NCBI RefSeq assembly: GCF_000219535.2
Contig: NZ_CP007806.1
Coordinates: forward strand, 3,320,501 to 3,384,500
Length of the DNA stretch: 64,000 bases
Direction of reading: 5' to 3'
DNA from: Brevibacillus laterosporus LMG 15441
GTDB taxonomy: Bacteria > Bacillota > Bacilli > Brevibacillales > Brevibacillaceae
Shown here: positions 56,266 through 64,000 of the stretch, in pieces
How positions within the stretch are numbered: the stretch's first letter is position 1
How the letters are laid out: each line of letters starts with the position of its first letter
Program-made: the position numbers and the translations under genes
The notes under the pieces: generated by a model
Told to the model about the DNA's origin: nothing
The model's database searches: none
What the model saw: the letters and a program-made list of their open reading frames with translations, nothing else

Positions 56266-56468
56266 GTTAAACGACTCCGGCATGGAAGTATCCCTTTCCA
56301 ATTGCTTCATTTCATAGGTTTACTCAAGCATTCAATACACCACGAGCCAAACAAATAAGCCTTCCTAGTAGCAAGCTAACTGATTGCTTGGTTTAACCAT
56401 CCCCTCCCCCCTCTCACCCGTAAATCTTGTACAAATACTTTTCTAATAACGGGAATCTATCGTGTAAG

Positions 56469-56514
56469 AAAAAGTGGTAGTCCGGGACATATTTCTTTCT
56501 GACTACTACTTTTT
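56469..56514. terminator. Hairpin
   Basis: Stem aaaaagtggtagtc / gactactacttttt with one G-U pair, ending TTTTTCTTT. Plus-strand terminator-like. Confidence 0.55.
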
Positions 56515-56562
56515 CTTTACTAGAAACCTTCTGCCACATGTATCATGCCTCAGATAAATAGA

Positions 56563-56811
56563 TTATGTCCAAACGCACCTACCCTCTTTAGTAGTCTTCT
56601 TGGTTATGACACGTCTCACATAATGGTCGCCAGTTGTTCCGAGCCTAAAATAACGTCTTATCTCCCTTGTGTAAAACGTTTGGTCTACTACTGTATCCCT
56701 CGTTAGAAATTCTTTGGCATAACAATGTTTGCAGCATTGATGCTTTCTTACAAATCCGACAAAGTTATGGCTACATGATGTAACCAATCTGTACATAAGA
56801 AAAAGCACCAC
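56563..56811 (-). pseudogene. Phage-type HNH endonuclease remnant
   Basis: One frame gives CKHCYAKEFLTRDTVVDQ, where the HNH His is Gln. A shifted frame gives LHKGDKTLF, a stop, then NNWRPLCETCHNQ; the first frame resumes as KTTKEGR. Together these are the zinc CxxC pairs and core of HNH endonucleases found beside phage terminases, broken by at least two frameshifts and one stop. Confidence 0.65.
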
Positions 56812-57135
56812 ATTGGGTACGCCATGTAATGCTTTCTCTTAGAATTATAATCACTGGTATTTCTGATACTAAACGGTATTTTTACCACGTTAGATTGCTA
56901 AAATAGACCAGTTTACGTAACCATCATAAAATCATTCTTTTCAAAAAGGCCAAACTATTATCAAGGGTTAAAACTCCCCTTTATTTTTAATCCGTTCTCA
57001 ACTTTGTAAAAAAAACATACCCTGTATTAATGGGCTCTTATGAAAATTAGCTTTATCCTCTATATCTATGGACTTTCATACGAAAGAATTTTCGACACCT
57101 TGGCTTTTTTATTTTATGAGAGGAACGTTTAATAA

Positions 57136-58128
57136 ATGAAAATTTTAGCCTTACTGTCTTTTGAAATTTTTCGTTTTTCCATTGGAAAATCTCTTGAGAA
57201 GCTAGGTCATGAAGTCATTTATTTAGATAACTTCGATGAACATCTTTTGGAACTAACAATCAATACATTTAAACCAGAGATCGCATTTAGTATGGGGTGG
57301 GAAGTGTGGCATGTATCTTTCTTTAAAACAGGAAAATTCCCGTTAATTAAGGAGCTTCTAAAAAAATACAATATCTTTCATATATATTTTGCTGAAGAAG
57401 ATTGGCTACATCATGACAGATGGTCCAAGTCATATGTTGAAGCAATTCAACCTAATTATGTATTAACAAGAAGTACAATCTGTGTAGAAAAATATCAAAA
57501 TCTGGGGATACCTTCTATGTTCTTTGATGTAGGTTGCAATCCCGATATTCACAGACCCGTACCAATTGATCCAAAATATCAATGTGATGTTGCTGTAGTT
57601 GCTAATGGGCACTTTGGTTTTGGGGAAATCCGTCACAAAAGTATTTGTGACCTTGTCTTTTCTCTAATTAATCAACCATTCAAAACTAAAATTTTCGGGA
57701 AAGGTTGGGAAAATGTACAACATCACTTTAGTGATATAAATCTCCCATCTGAAATGCTGCATGGATCTATCGCTTATACCGAAACACCCAAAATATATAA
57801 TTCAGCAAAAATATCCATTAGTTTACAAACCTGTAACGATCAATTAAGCAATCGCACTTTTGATATCATGTCTTCAGGGGGATTCTTACTTACTTCTGAT
57901 ACACCAGCAGTCCGTATTAAGCTTATTCCTGGCGTTAATTGTGTAATCTCTAATTCCGCTAAAGAAACAGTTGAAAAAATTACGTACTATTTAGTCCATG
58001 AAAAGCAACGAAATCAAATAGCAAAAGCTGGGCGAGATTACGCTATTAGACACTTCGACTATAAAAACACCTTACATGACGTTTGGCCAAACATTTTAGC
58101 CGAATATATGAACACTTTATTTCTCTAG
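57136..58128 (+). CDS. CgeB-like glycosyltransferase
   Basis: 330 residues. N-terminal half with KILALLSFEIFRFSIGKSLEKLGHEV and a YFAEEDWLHHDRWSKSY region; C-terminal half GT4-like with HGSIAYTETPKIYNSAKI, TCNDQLSNRTFDIMSSGGF and LIPGVNCVISN. This matches CgeB/spore-maturation-type and related cytoplasmic glycosyltransferases that modify spore surface or glycoprotein. Acceptor unknown. Start behind GAGAGGAACG. Confidence 0.78.
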   Translation: MKILALLSFEIFRFSIGKSLEKLGHEVIYLDNFDEHLLELTINTFKPEIAFSMGWEVWHVSFFKTGKFPLIKELLKKYNIFHIYFAEEDWLHHDRWSKSYVEAIQPNYVLTRSTICVEKYQNLGIPSMFFDVGCNPDIHRPVPIDPKYQCDVAVVANGHFGFGEIRHKSICDLVFSLINQPFKTKIFGKGWENVQHHFSDINLPSEMLHGSIAYTETPKIYNSAKISISLQTCNDQLSNRTFDIMSSGGFLLTSDTPAVRIKLIPGVNCVISNSAKETVEKITYYLVHEKQRNQIAKAGRDYAIRHFDYKNTLHDVWPNILAEYMNTLFL

Positions 58129-58517
58129 AGAGGTTTTCTGCACACGCTGATCATTTTTAATATGGTGATGAATCATTCGAACCTATGCTACAAGATATCC
58201 CTATAAAAAGTACCGCCTCTACAGAATGGCGGTTTTACTATGTTTAAGTTCGTTTTTACCTTTTTCCCAACCTCATTAAATTGAATATCTCCTCTGGTAA
58301 TTTTCTATTCATCTTTTTGTGTGAAGGTTGAGTACCTCTAACCCTGAAAACAGCATCCACTTCTTCTACAGATATCCACTAAAAAAACGAAATCGAAATC
58401 ACAGGTCTAAAGAACGTTTAACGAAACTCCGATATTAGGTAATAAGTAACAGACGACATACGACGTTGGTAAACAGAGCAGTGATCAATGGACCGTAACG
58501 ATGTAGGAGGACTCATC
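58129..58517. other. Intergenic region
   Basis: Holds the terminator at 58212 and, at its right end, the promoter of the next gene. No gene recognised. Confidence 0.4.
58212..58236 (+). terminator. Terminator
   Basis: Stem accgcc / ggcggt with a 10-base loop, then TTTAC, downstream of the CgeB-like gene. Confidence 0.5.
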
Positions 58518-59609
58518 TTGGCAAAAAATAATGAAACAAAAAGCGAGCTTGGTAAAATCATCGTAGTGTTCGGAACTGTTCTAGGAATAGGTGTAGGCTC
58601 TATCTATTGTTTGTATCATTTTGTATTTGACTCCAAAAATGCTACTGCTGTAATAACAACGGCTCATCCAGAAGCAGCGAAGAATGCGGGTTCAGAAGGA
58701 GTATCTAAGCTTAATGAAGCTGAAAATAGTGAATCTCAAACCTCACCTCCTGTTGATAAGGTAAACAATCCTTCTGAAGCAGGATTTGAGCCCTTCTATG
58801 CTTCTCTTCAGATGGATGAATATGTAGCTGTTTACAATCAGAATGGTACGGAAAAGGTACTTTCTTTGGATTTAACAAAAGAAGAAGTGAAAACATTGCT
58901 GGGGAACCCTAAGTCTGAGTCCTACGTGGATAATGGGACTAGAAGCTTATGTTACAGATATGGTTCTTTATCAATTTTCTTCGATGATGAAGACCAATCC
59001 ATTAGTTACATGACATACGAGGGAACGAAGGAACTATTGAATAAACAATGGTTGTCTAGTCTTACGAAAACATTAGATTCAGGCGACGTGAATTTCTATG
59101 AGTCTCCTACCCGTAATACAATGGTAAAAGTGGACCATTATCCTGAAACCGATGAGGTTGTAGTTTATTTGTCAAAACAATACCCACAGGATCAGAGTCT
59201 TACTGCACCATCGACCGAACAACCTCACGTTGTCCAAACACCAGCACCAACGCCACAAAATGCCAACACTTCTACGGAAGAACAGATGAACACCAATGGT
59301 GGATACTTGTTGTCCCCGGGTGAAGAAATTGTAATTGAAAATATTCAGGTGACCAATGACAGCAGAGTCCATACCACTAAATACAATATTTATGTCAACT
59401 ATCACTTTGCCTTCAACAGTCCCAATATGGTAAAGGTTATTACCGACCCTGAAAAAAACTTGGAACTCATGCCCGGAGAAACGGCCACAGTCCAAATCAA
59501 AGTCAAAGCCAGCAAAAGTGCTCCCAAAGCAAGATACAGATTTATCGTTTCATTGACACAAGGTTGGTCAATGCAGCCGCTGAAGGATTTTACTGTAGAA
59601 GTGAAATAG
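58518..59609 (+). CDS. Membrane-anchored extracytoplasmic protein
   Basis: About 363 residues. N-terminal membrane helix (IIVVFGTVLGIGVGSIYCLYHF), Ser/Glu-rich linker, a first domain with LTKEEVKTLLGNPKSESY and LSIFFDDEDQSISYM (resembling DUF4309/YjgB-like modules), a Pro/Thr-rich linker and a C-terminal beta-sandwich (~270-363). Starts with TTG 58518, eight bases after GGAGGACT, rather than the ATG at 58488. Function unknown. Confidence 0.68.
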   Translation: MAKNNETKSELGKIIVVFGTVLGIGVGSIYCLYHFVFDSKNATAVITTAHPEAAKNAGSEGVSKLNEAENSESQTSPPVDKVNNPSEAGFEPFYASLQMDEYVAVYNQNGTEKVLSLDLTKEEVKTLLGNPKSESYVDNGTRSLCYRYGSLSIFFDDEDQSISYMTYEGTKELLNKQWLSSLTKTLDSGDVNFYESPTRNTMVKVDHYPETDEVVVYLSKQYPQDQSLTAPSTEQPHVVQTPAPTPQNANTSTEEQMNTNGGYLLSPGEEIVIENIQVTNDSRVHTTKYNIYVNYHFAFNSPNMVKVITDPEKNLELMPGETATVQIKVKASKSAPKARYRFIVSLTQGWSMQPLKDFTVEVK

Positions 59610-60292
59610 AGGATTATCTGGTTCTATAACGAAATAAGTTCAAATGATAAAGGGGCTACAAATTCGTTTTATGGTACGCCATTAATGGGCTTTCTAAAGG
59701 AAAACGCGATCGAACATCTTGTTATCATGGGATGTATCAGCTTACTCACTTATTTAATGGCTCGATCAATCCAAAACGGGCTAGAATTAAAATTAAATAA
59801 ACTGCTCCCTTCAACCCTTTTCTGTATGATAGGATTAAAAAAGGCACCTTAGTGGGTGCTTTTCCTTGTGGCACTTTTAATTTGTTTCTTTACTATCCTT
59901 ATATGTAAAATTGAGACTTGATCTGCTTAAACGTATGCTTATAACAAGCCGTATAACAGAACTACATTTAATGTAAATAAGTTGATTAAAAAGTTGTTTA
60001 CATAAAGTTAACCCTCTAGGGCTTTCTAGAGGGTTTTGTGCTTATTAATAATTAAATGCCCCGTCTCATCGAAAAAGTAACCTAGCTTGCAACATAACTG
60101 AACGATTTCTGCCGAAAGTAGTTCATTACGAACAATATTTAAAGTAAGATTACCAGCGGGCACTGATGCTGAACTGAATTTAATAAAAATTTTAAATTTA
60201 CCCTACTTTTTATTTAAATAGTCTTCACTATCCTATACCTAAGAAAGGGGGAACTGGAAATCCCAAATTATATAACAAAAAGGAGAATTGGT
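59610..60292. other. Spacer with a possible decayed membrane-protein ORF
   Basis: Directly after the previous stop the same frame stays open to about 59852 (SFYGTPLMGFLKENAIEHLV, LLTYLMARSIQNGLEL) without a clear ribosome-binding site, so it is probably remnant. A weak hairpin near 59844 and a good terminator at 60010-60038 follow. Confidence 0.4.
60010..60038 (+). terminator. Terminator
   Basis: 10-bp perfect stem aaccctctag / ctagagggtt with a 6-base loop, then TTG. Confidence 0.65.
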
Positions 60293-60919
60293 ATGAAAAA
60301 CAACCTTAAAAAATCGTCTGTACGTTTGACAGCTTTAGGATTGGTCACTGCAATCGCGCTATCTGGTGGTTTACAAGTACGTGCAAATGAAAATCCAGCT
60401 CAAAATACTGTAGCTCAAAACCAAGATTCTGCAGGTTTGTATGCAGGAGGGTACAAAAAAATCACAGCTTCCGAGGCTCTTGCGGACAAGGATGTGAAGG
60501 CAGCAATCGATCGAGTCTATGCTCAGTTTCAAGAAACAAAATCCTATGAGATTAATGCCTATGAAGATGTGGTATCAAAAGGCGAGTATGATAAGTATGT
60601 TATTAGACTGGAAAAAGATTCAGAGAACTTTTTTCACTTTGCTGTAGATGCGAAAACGGGGAAAGTCAGCTATACCATACAATCATTGACGGCTGCTGAA
60701 GTGCTTTCATACGCAAAGTCCGGGATAGATAAAATCTACGCCTTGTATCCAGAAACAAAGTCCTATGAGATTACAAGTGCGAATGTTATCGACAACTATG
60801 TAAGCAATTTTAGCAGATATAACATTACGTTTAGTGAAAAAGATTCCAAACGCTCGATCACTTTTGGAATAAATGCGAAAACCGGAGAGATTATTACTCC
60901 CGAGAAAAAAGAAGTATAA
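60293..60919 (+). CDS. Secreted protein with two PepSY-like repeats
   Basis: 208 residues with a signal peptide (cleavage near QVRANE). The mature part contains two ~70-residue repeats: TASEALADKDVKAAIDRVYA then ETKSYEIN ... FAVDAKTGKV, and TAAEVLSYAKSGIDKIYALY then ETKSYEIT ... FGINAKTGEI. The repeat ends resemble PepSY (DAKTGKV) domains, which often inhibit proteases or modulate the wall. Start behind AAAAGGAG. Confidence 0.7.
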   Translation: MKNNLKKSSVRLTALGLVTAIALSGGLQVRANENPAQNTVAQNQDSAGLYAGGYKKITASEALADKDVKAAIDRVYAQFQETKSYEINAYEDVVSKGEYDKYVIRLEKDSENFFHFAVDAKTGKVSYTIQSLTAAEVLSYAKSGIDKIYALYPETKSYEITSANVIDNYVSNFSRYNITFSEKDSKRSITFGINAKTGEIITPEKKEV

Positions 60920-60945
60920 CCTGTAAAAAACTCTCCACTTAAAAG

Positions 60946-61004
60946 AAGTGCACCCCTTATAGTAGATAGGAACAACTCCTTGAAAATCAGATTCAAGGGG
61001 TGCA
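60946..61004. repeat. Small element with 10-bp terminal inverted repeats (IS-end-like), copy B
   Basis: tgcacccctt (60949-60958) and aaggggtgca (60995-61004) are perfect inverted repeats 56 bases apart outer-to-outer. The left end is 21/23 identical to 19591-19613. This could be a minimal IS relic or a hairpin terminator of the preceding gene. Confidence 0.5.
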
Positions 61005-61434
61005 TTTGTATTTAACAGCAACAAGCGCTCAGATCAGGAAACCGGACGTTTGTCTACATAGTGCTTATTATCGGAACCCAATTCTAACGTAATTAGTTCA
61101 TGGACTGTAAAACACTAAACTATAGTTTTTAAGGAATGTTGCTCAACTAAACGTCTCATTTCCTCTATGCATTTCCACTCATCTACCACATCTATATTCA
61201 TTTTAAGCTCAGACCGTTTGAACTGTTCGCTTGCTGCGCTGTCAGTTAACATCCCCATTTAATATGTAACTAATTTCCTCCAATATTCGGTTCTGAAGTC
61301 CGTCCCGCTACAATAGTTTCACCTAAGCGAAAGCACATGAGTGATCTTTTTTATTAAACGAATGGACAATCAGCCGTTACCAAATACTCTTTCAACAATA
61401 TTATAGAATATTACGAAAAGGGAGGTGATGAAAC
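61005..61434. other. Intergenic region
   Basis: No supported gene. Promoter of the small gene at 61435 lies at the right end. Confidence 0.4.
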
Positions 61435-61719
61435 ATGTCATGTTCATCTAGAATTAAAGCCTCTCGATATTGTCCGCGACGCCGAATAAATGTAGATATT
61501 GTCACATTGATATTCAACAATATAGATGGAGACATTATCGACTTCAAAATCGAAGGAAGTGCCGATCCGTGCGTAGCATTAATTGCTGTAGGACTAAGGG
61601 TTAGTAACGCCAGACATTGTCTGCTGTCAAATCGTTTTAAGATAACGAAGAGAACGCCGAACCTATTGGTGTTTGAACGTATCAATTTAAAAAAGCGTAA
61701 GAAGAAAACTAAAAAATAA
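61435..61719 (+). CDS. Small basic protein of unknown function
   Basis: 94 residues, Cys-containing basic N-terminus (MSCSSRIKASRYCPRRR), beta-rich middle and a Lys-rich tail. A near-ideal GGGAGGTGATGAAAC site and a strong terminator downstream support it as a gene. No family recognised; the basic tail could bind nucleic acid or the spore coat. Confidence 0.65.
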   Translation: MSCSSRIKASRYCPRRRINVDIVTLIFNNIDGDIIDFKIEGSADPCVALIAVGLRVSNARHCLLSNRFKITKRTPNLLVFERINLKKRKKKTKK

Positions 61720-61735
61720 CCCGATCACTCTCTTT

Positions 61736-61769
61736 AGCCTTTCTGTCTATAACGGCAAAGGCTTTTTTT
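61736..61769 (+). terminator. Terminator
   Basis: Stem agccttt / aaaggct followed by TTTTTTT, 17 bases after the stop. Confidence 0.75.
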
Positions 61770-61933
61770 ATATTTGCCAATTCATAAATTAAGTTATCTA
61801 TACGAAATACTACTTTTATCTGTTATATAGTACGACATTATAAAACCTCTTGTATACCTGGCTTGTCAGTTCTAATTATAATAACAGTCCTAGAATATCG
61901 ATAAATTTGAAGCTATTACGTTGTTCTGTTTCT

Positions 61934-63142
61934 TTAACTCTTTGTAATATTTTGATTTTGCAGCGGTCTGGCAGCTCTCGAAAGTGAACCTGCAATGATA
62001 ATACCAATAAATACGGCAATCAGTGCACGCAATAACCCAAAATGCTCTCCTAGGAAGCCCAGAACAGGCGGACCTACCAAAAATGCGATATATCCTGTAG
62101 TGGCTACGGCTCCGACTCTTGCAGCAGCACCTTGAGGTTCATCTCCTGCCGCCGACAGGCCCACCGGAAAACCAAGTGAAGCTCCAAGCCCCCATAAGAC
62201 GACGCCTACCGAAGCGACTAGATAATGCTGTCCCCAGATCACAAGCAGTAATCCTATAGTGGCTGCAATGGAACAGCCCAATAAGACCCGCTCTCGTCCA
62301 AAACGATCCAGAAATTTTCCTCCAGTTAAACGTCCCATGGTCATCGCGGCTACGAACAAGTCATAGACAAATGAACCTGTTAGCGCGTTAACCCCATAAC
62401 CGTTCACCATAACCAGCGGCAGCCAATCATTAGCTGAACCCTCGGCAAATGCCATACCCAAAACAATAATCCCAATTAGCAACGTCCGCTTCTCGTTCCA
62501 TACCTTTAACTGCTGTTTAACAGCCGAATGCTTTGGAGTTCCTACCTCCATTTGTTCCTTTCCCGTATTTTCCGGCAGGTAACGATAGCAGTAATATACT
62601 GCTGCAGCCATTAATAGAGCGAGGATCAAGAAATGAACCAAGATCGGGAGGTGAAGGGCCAAAGCCCCGGCACTGATAGCCGCTCCCACAAGTGTTCCAA
62701 CAATAAAAAAGCCATGAAAGGCAGGTAAAAGCGTTCGATTAAGTACCTTCTCTACAGCCGATCCTTCGACATTCAGTGCCACTTCCGCCGAGCCGTAACC
62801 GCAACCAAAAATGAGCAATCCTCCCATTACGACGGGCACCGATGTCAGGGCCGTACCGACCCCAATAGCCGCAAATCCAATCACAATCAGCAGAGAACTA
62901 ACCATAATGACAAGACAGGCACCCTTTCGTGCGATAACCGAACCGGTCGTGAGCAGGCCCAACAAAGATCCAGCAGCAAGCGCGAATATAATGATTCCCA
63001 TCTCGGCGGTCGAGAGCTGAAGTAAGTCTCGAACAGCAGGTGTGCGGGAAACCCATGAAGCAAAGGAAATTCCGGGCAAAGCAAACAGTAAAAACAAGAT
63101 ATTTCGTACAATTCTAGGATTTTGGTTGTAAGTTGATGTCAT
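61934..63142 (-). CDS. MFS transporter
   Basis: 402 residues, twelve hydrophobic segments in two halves. MFS features: SWVSRTPAVRDLLQLSTAEMG at the N-terminus, GSLLGLLTTGSVIARKGA (loop 2-3 motif variant) and MGRLTGGKFLDRFGRERVL in the second half. Resembles YbjJ-like exporters. Substrate unknown. No clear terminator found downstream. Confidence 0.85.
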   Translation of the reverse strand: MTSTYNQNPRIVRNILFLLFALPGISFASWVSRTPAVRDLLQLSTAEMGIIIFALAAGSLLGLLTTGSVIARKGACLVIMVSSLLIVIGFAAIGVGTALTSVPVVMGGLLIFGCGYGSAEVALNVEGSAVEKVLNRTLLPAFHGFFIVGTLVGAAISAGALALHLPILVHFLILALLMAAAVYYCYRYLPENTGKEQMEVGTPKHSAVKQQLKVWNEKRTLLIGIIVLGMAFAEGSANDWLPLVMVNGYGVNALTGSFVYDLFVAAMTMGRLTGGKFLDRFGRERVLLGCSIAATIGLLLVIWGQHYLVASVGVVLWGLGASLGFPVGLSAAGDEPQGAAARVGAVATTGYIAFLVGPPVLGFLGEHFGLLRALIAVFIGIIIAGSLSRAARPLQNQNITKS

Positions 63143-63383
63143 ATGCTTCGATTCATCTCCGTTTCTCCACTAGCTGCAACGAATAGACAAGGCTCCCCAC
63201 TGTCACTGTCATTGTAATTAATCCGTACAAATAGTCTCATCTGGATACTCCAACAACCATGAACGGCTTATGAACCCCGGAATATACTTCAGACACTCCT
63301 AACGAATTGCCAGTGTGGGTATTTCCATTCTCACGGTGGCTTCTGAATAAGAATCAGCGAGCCAGTAAAGACATTGAGTTAAT

Positions 63384-63646
63384 TCACTCTTGTCCATTTT
63401 TAGAATCATTCCATAATTCGTTCCAGCTATCTAGCTCAGTAATCTCACGGATCATTCTCGAGGGCACTCCGGCAGCAAGGCCCCCCGGCGGGAGATCTTT
63501 AGTGACGACATTCCCGGCCCCACTTACTGAATCATGATGCATTTCTGGCGATTATCCTGCTGCCTAATCAATTCTTCATCCGATGTTTTGTATAGCTTTC
63601 CGGACAACACTTTCCCCTTTTCAGCCAACATATCCACATTCTCCAT
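63384..63646 (-). pseudogene. Maltose O-acetyltransferase with internal deletion
   Basis: An N-terminal piece (MLAEKGKVLSGKLYKTSDEE from 63646) of the maltose/galactoside acetyltransferase family stops near 63537. A C-terminal piece of the same family (VVTKDLPPGG, MIREITELDSWNEL) follows at once in another frame, to 63384. The left-handed beta-helix between them is lost. Decayed duplicate of the next gene. Confidence 0.75.
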
Positions 63647-63715
63647 ATATAGTGACTTCCAACCGGGAGTACCGGTTGAAAGTAAAATTGCCGCCGCATA
63701 TCTTCCGTCCATGCA

Positions 63716-64000
63716 TCAATTTGGCAAATAGTCCTCCACATCAAACTCCCTGTCTTTGAAATAATATTTCCGGTCATCTTCCGTAATTTCGCGGATCACC
63801 CTGCAAGGATTTCCTACAGCAATCACATTATCTGGAATATCTTTAGTCACCACACTGCCCGCTCCGATCACAACATTGTTTCCAATCGTAACACCGGGGT
63901 TGATAACGACATTGCCACCGATCCATACATTGTCCCCGATGGTGATGGGAATTCCATATTCATAACCTGAATTTCTAGAATCTGGATGAACCGGATGACC
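63716..64000 (-). CDS. Maltose/sugar O-acetyltransferase (partial, 5' end outside window)
   Basis: The last 94 residues of a LbH-type sugar O-acetyltransferase: hexapeptide repeats [38 protein letters not shown] and the C-terminal [17 protein letters not shown]. It acetylates a sugar hydroxyl with acetyl-CoA. The N-terminus lies beyond position 64000. Tandem with the decayed copy downstream. Confidence 0.85.
   Translation of the reverse strand, partial: GHPVHPDSRNSGYEYGIPITIGDNVWIGGNVVINPGVTIGNNVVIGAGSVVTKDIPDNVIAVGNPCRVIREITEDDRKYYFKDREFDVEDYLPN

Larger units (their letters stand above)
56133..57135. other. Region with HNH relic and hairpins
   Basis: Holds a 13-bp terminator hairpin (56223-56265), a second hairpin (56469-56514) and an HNH nuclease relic, listed separately. 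The remainder is AT-rich and empty. Confidence 0.5.

Noticed and set aside
61401-61685. 94-residue minus-strand ORF opposite the small basic gene
   Set aside because: The plus-strand frame has a near-ideal ribosome-binding site and terminator; the minus one does not.
1-64000. CRISPR arrays, tRNA or rRNA genes
   Set aside because: No regularly spaced direct repeats and no tRNA/rRNA-like sequence recognised on either strand by eye.

Overview
The window looks like chromosomal DNA of a low-GC, Gram-positive, spore-forming Bacillales bacterium. Evidence: strong AGGAGG-type ribosome-binding sites, TTG and GTG starts, many hairpin plus T-tract terminators, lipoprotein and Sec signal peptides, Fur-, MntR- and CcpA-like operators, and NRPS and CgeB-like genes. 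Brevibacillus (B. laterosporus-like) is my best guess. That is inference, because no 16S or marker gene is present.

The most notable content is two anthrax-toxin-like AB toxin loci in opposite orientation, about 25 kb apart. Locus 1 is at 9357-13947 (+) and locus 2 at 38068-42278 (-). Each has an 820-residue translocation component. It resembles anthrax protective antigen (PA) through domains 1-3, with PA14, a furin site RKKR, a DxDxDG calcium site, the pore region and the DDF phi-clamp. The receptor-binding domain 4 is replaced by a cell-wall/glucan-binding-like repeat plus a ricin-type beta-trefoil. A terminator follows in each locus. Next comes an enzymatic component with a lethal-factor-like PA-binding domain fused to an ADP-ribosyltransferase, the architecture of Bacillus cereus Certhrax. 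The two translocation proteins and the two N-domains are close duplicates. The catalytic domains have diverged strongly: ESE plus a 130-residue extension in copy 1, WLE in copy 2.

Layout: 1-9350 holds housekeeping and transport genes (YbaK, two EamA-type transporters, an MDR oxidoreductase, a nitrilase, MntH with MntR-like boxes, an XRE-cupin regulator). 9.3-14 kb is toxin locus 1. 14-19.5 kb has a PTS EIIC, a YqeB-like protein, a small secreted protein and an SDR with an altered catalytic residue. 19.6-26.8 kb is a minus-strand extracytoplasmic O-acylation cluster (DUF4358 lipoprotein, DHHW/AlgX-like, MBOAT, SGNH lipoprotein, amidase) next to a two-component system. 27-29.2 kb has two secreted proteins. 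29.6-33 kb is a decayed NRPS fragment, a ZmaR-like acetyltransferase and an IS3-family relic. 33.3-35.2 kb is a GntR/ABC operon. 35.3-38 kb has a kinase, two GNATs and a membrane protein. 38-42.3 kb is toxin locus 2. 43.1-44.3 kb is a GC-rich, apparently foreign membrane acyltransferase. 45.5-48.8 kb is a second two-component system with a propeller-like lipoprotein. 49.7-54.2 kb is a Fur-controlled iron-uptake ABC locus divergent from two paralogous unknown proteins. 54.8-64 kb has an erythromycin esterase-like protein, an HNH relic, a CgeB-like glycosyltransferase, secreted proteins, an MFS transporter and maltose O-acetyltransferase genes, one intact and one decayed.

Functional reading: in each toxin locus the PA-like protein would bind a glycan on a target cell, be cut at RKKR, oligomerise and translocate the enzyme. 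Because the delivery parts are nearly identical between loci, either PA-like pore could carry either enzyme. Several pseudogenes (NRPS, IS3, DJ-1, HNH, acetyltransferase) and IS-end-like repeats show that this is an actively remodelled accessory region.
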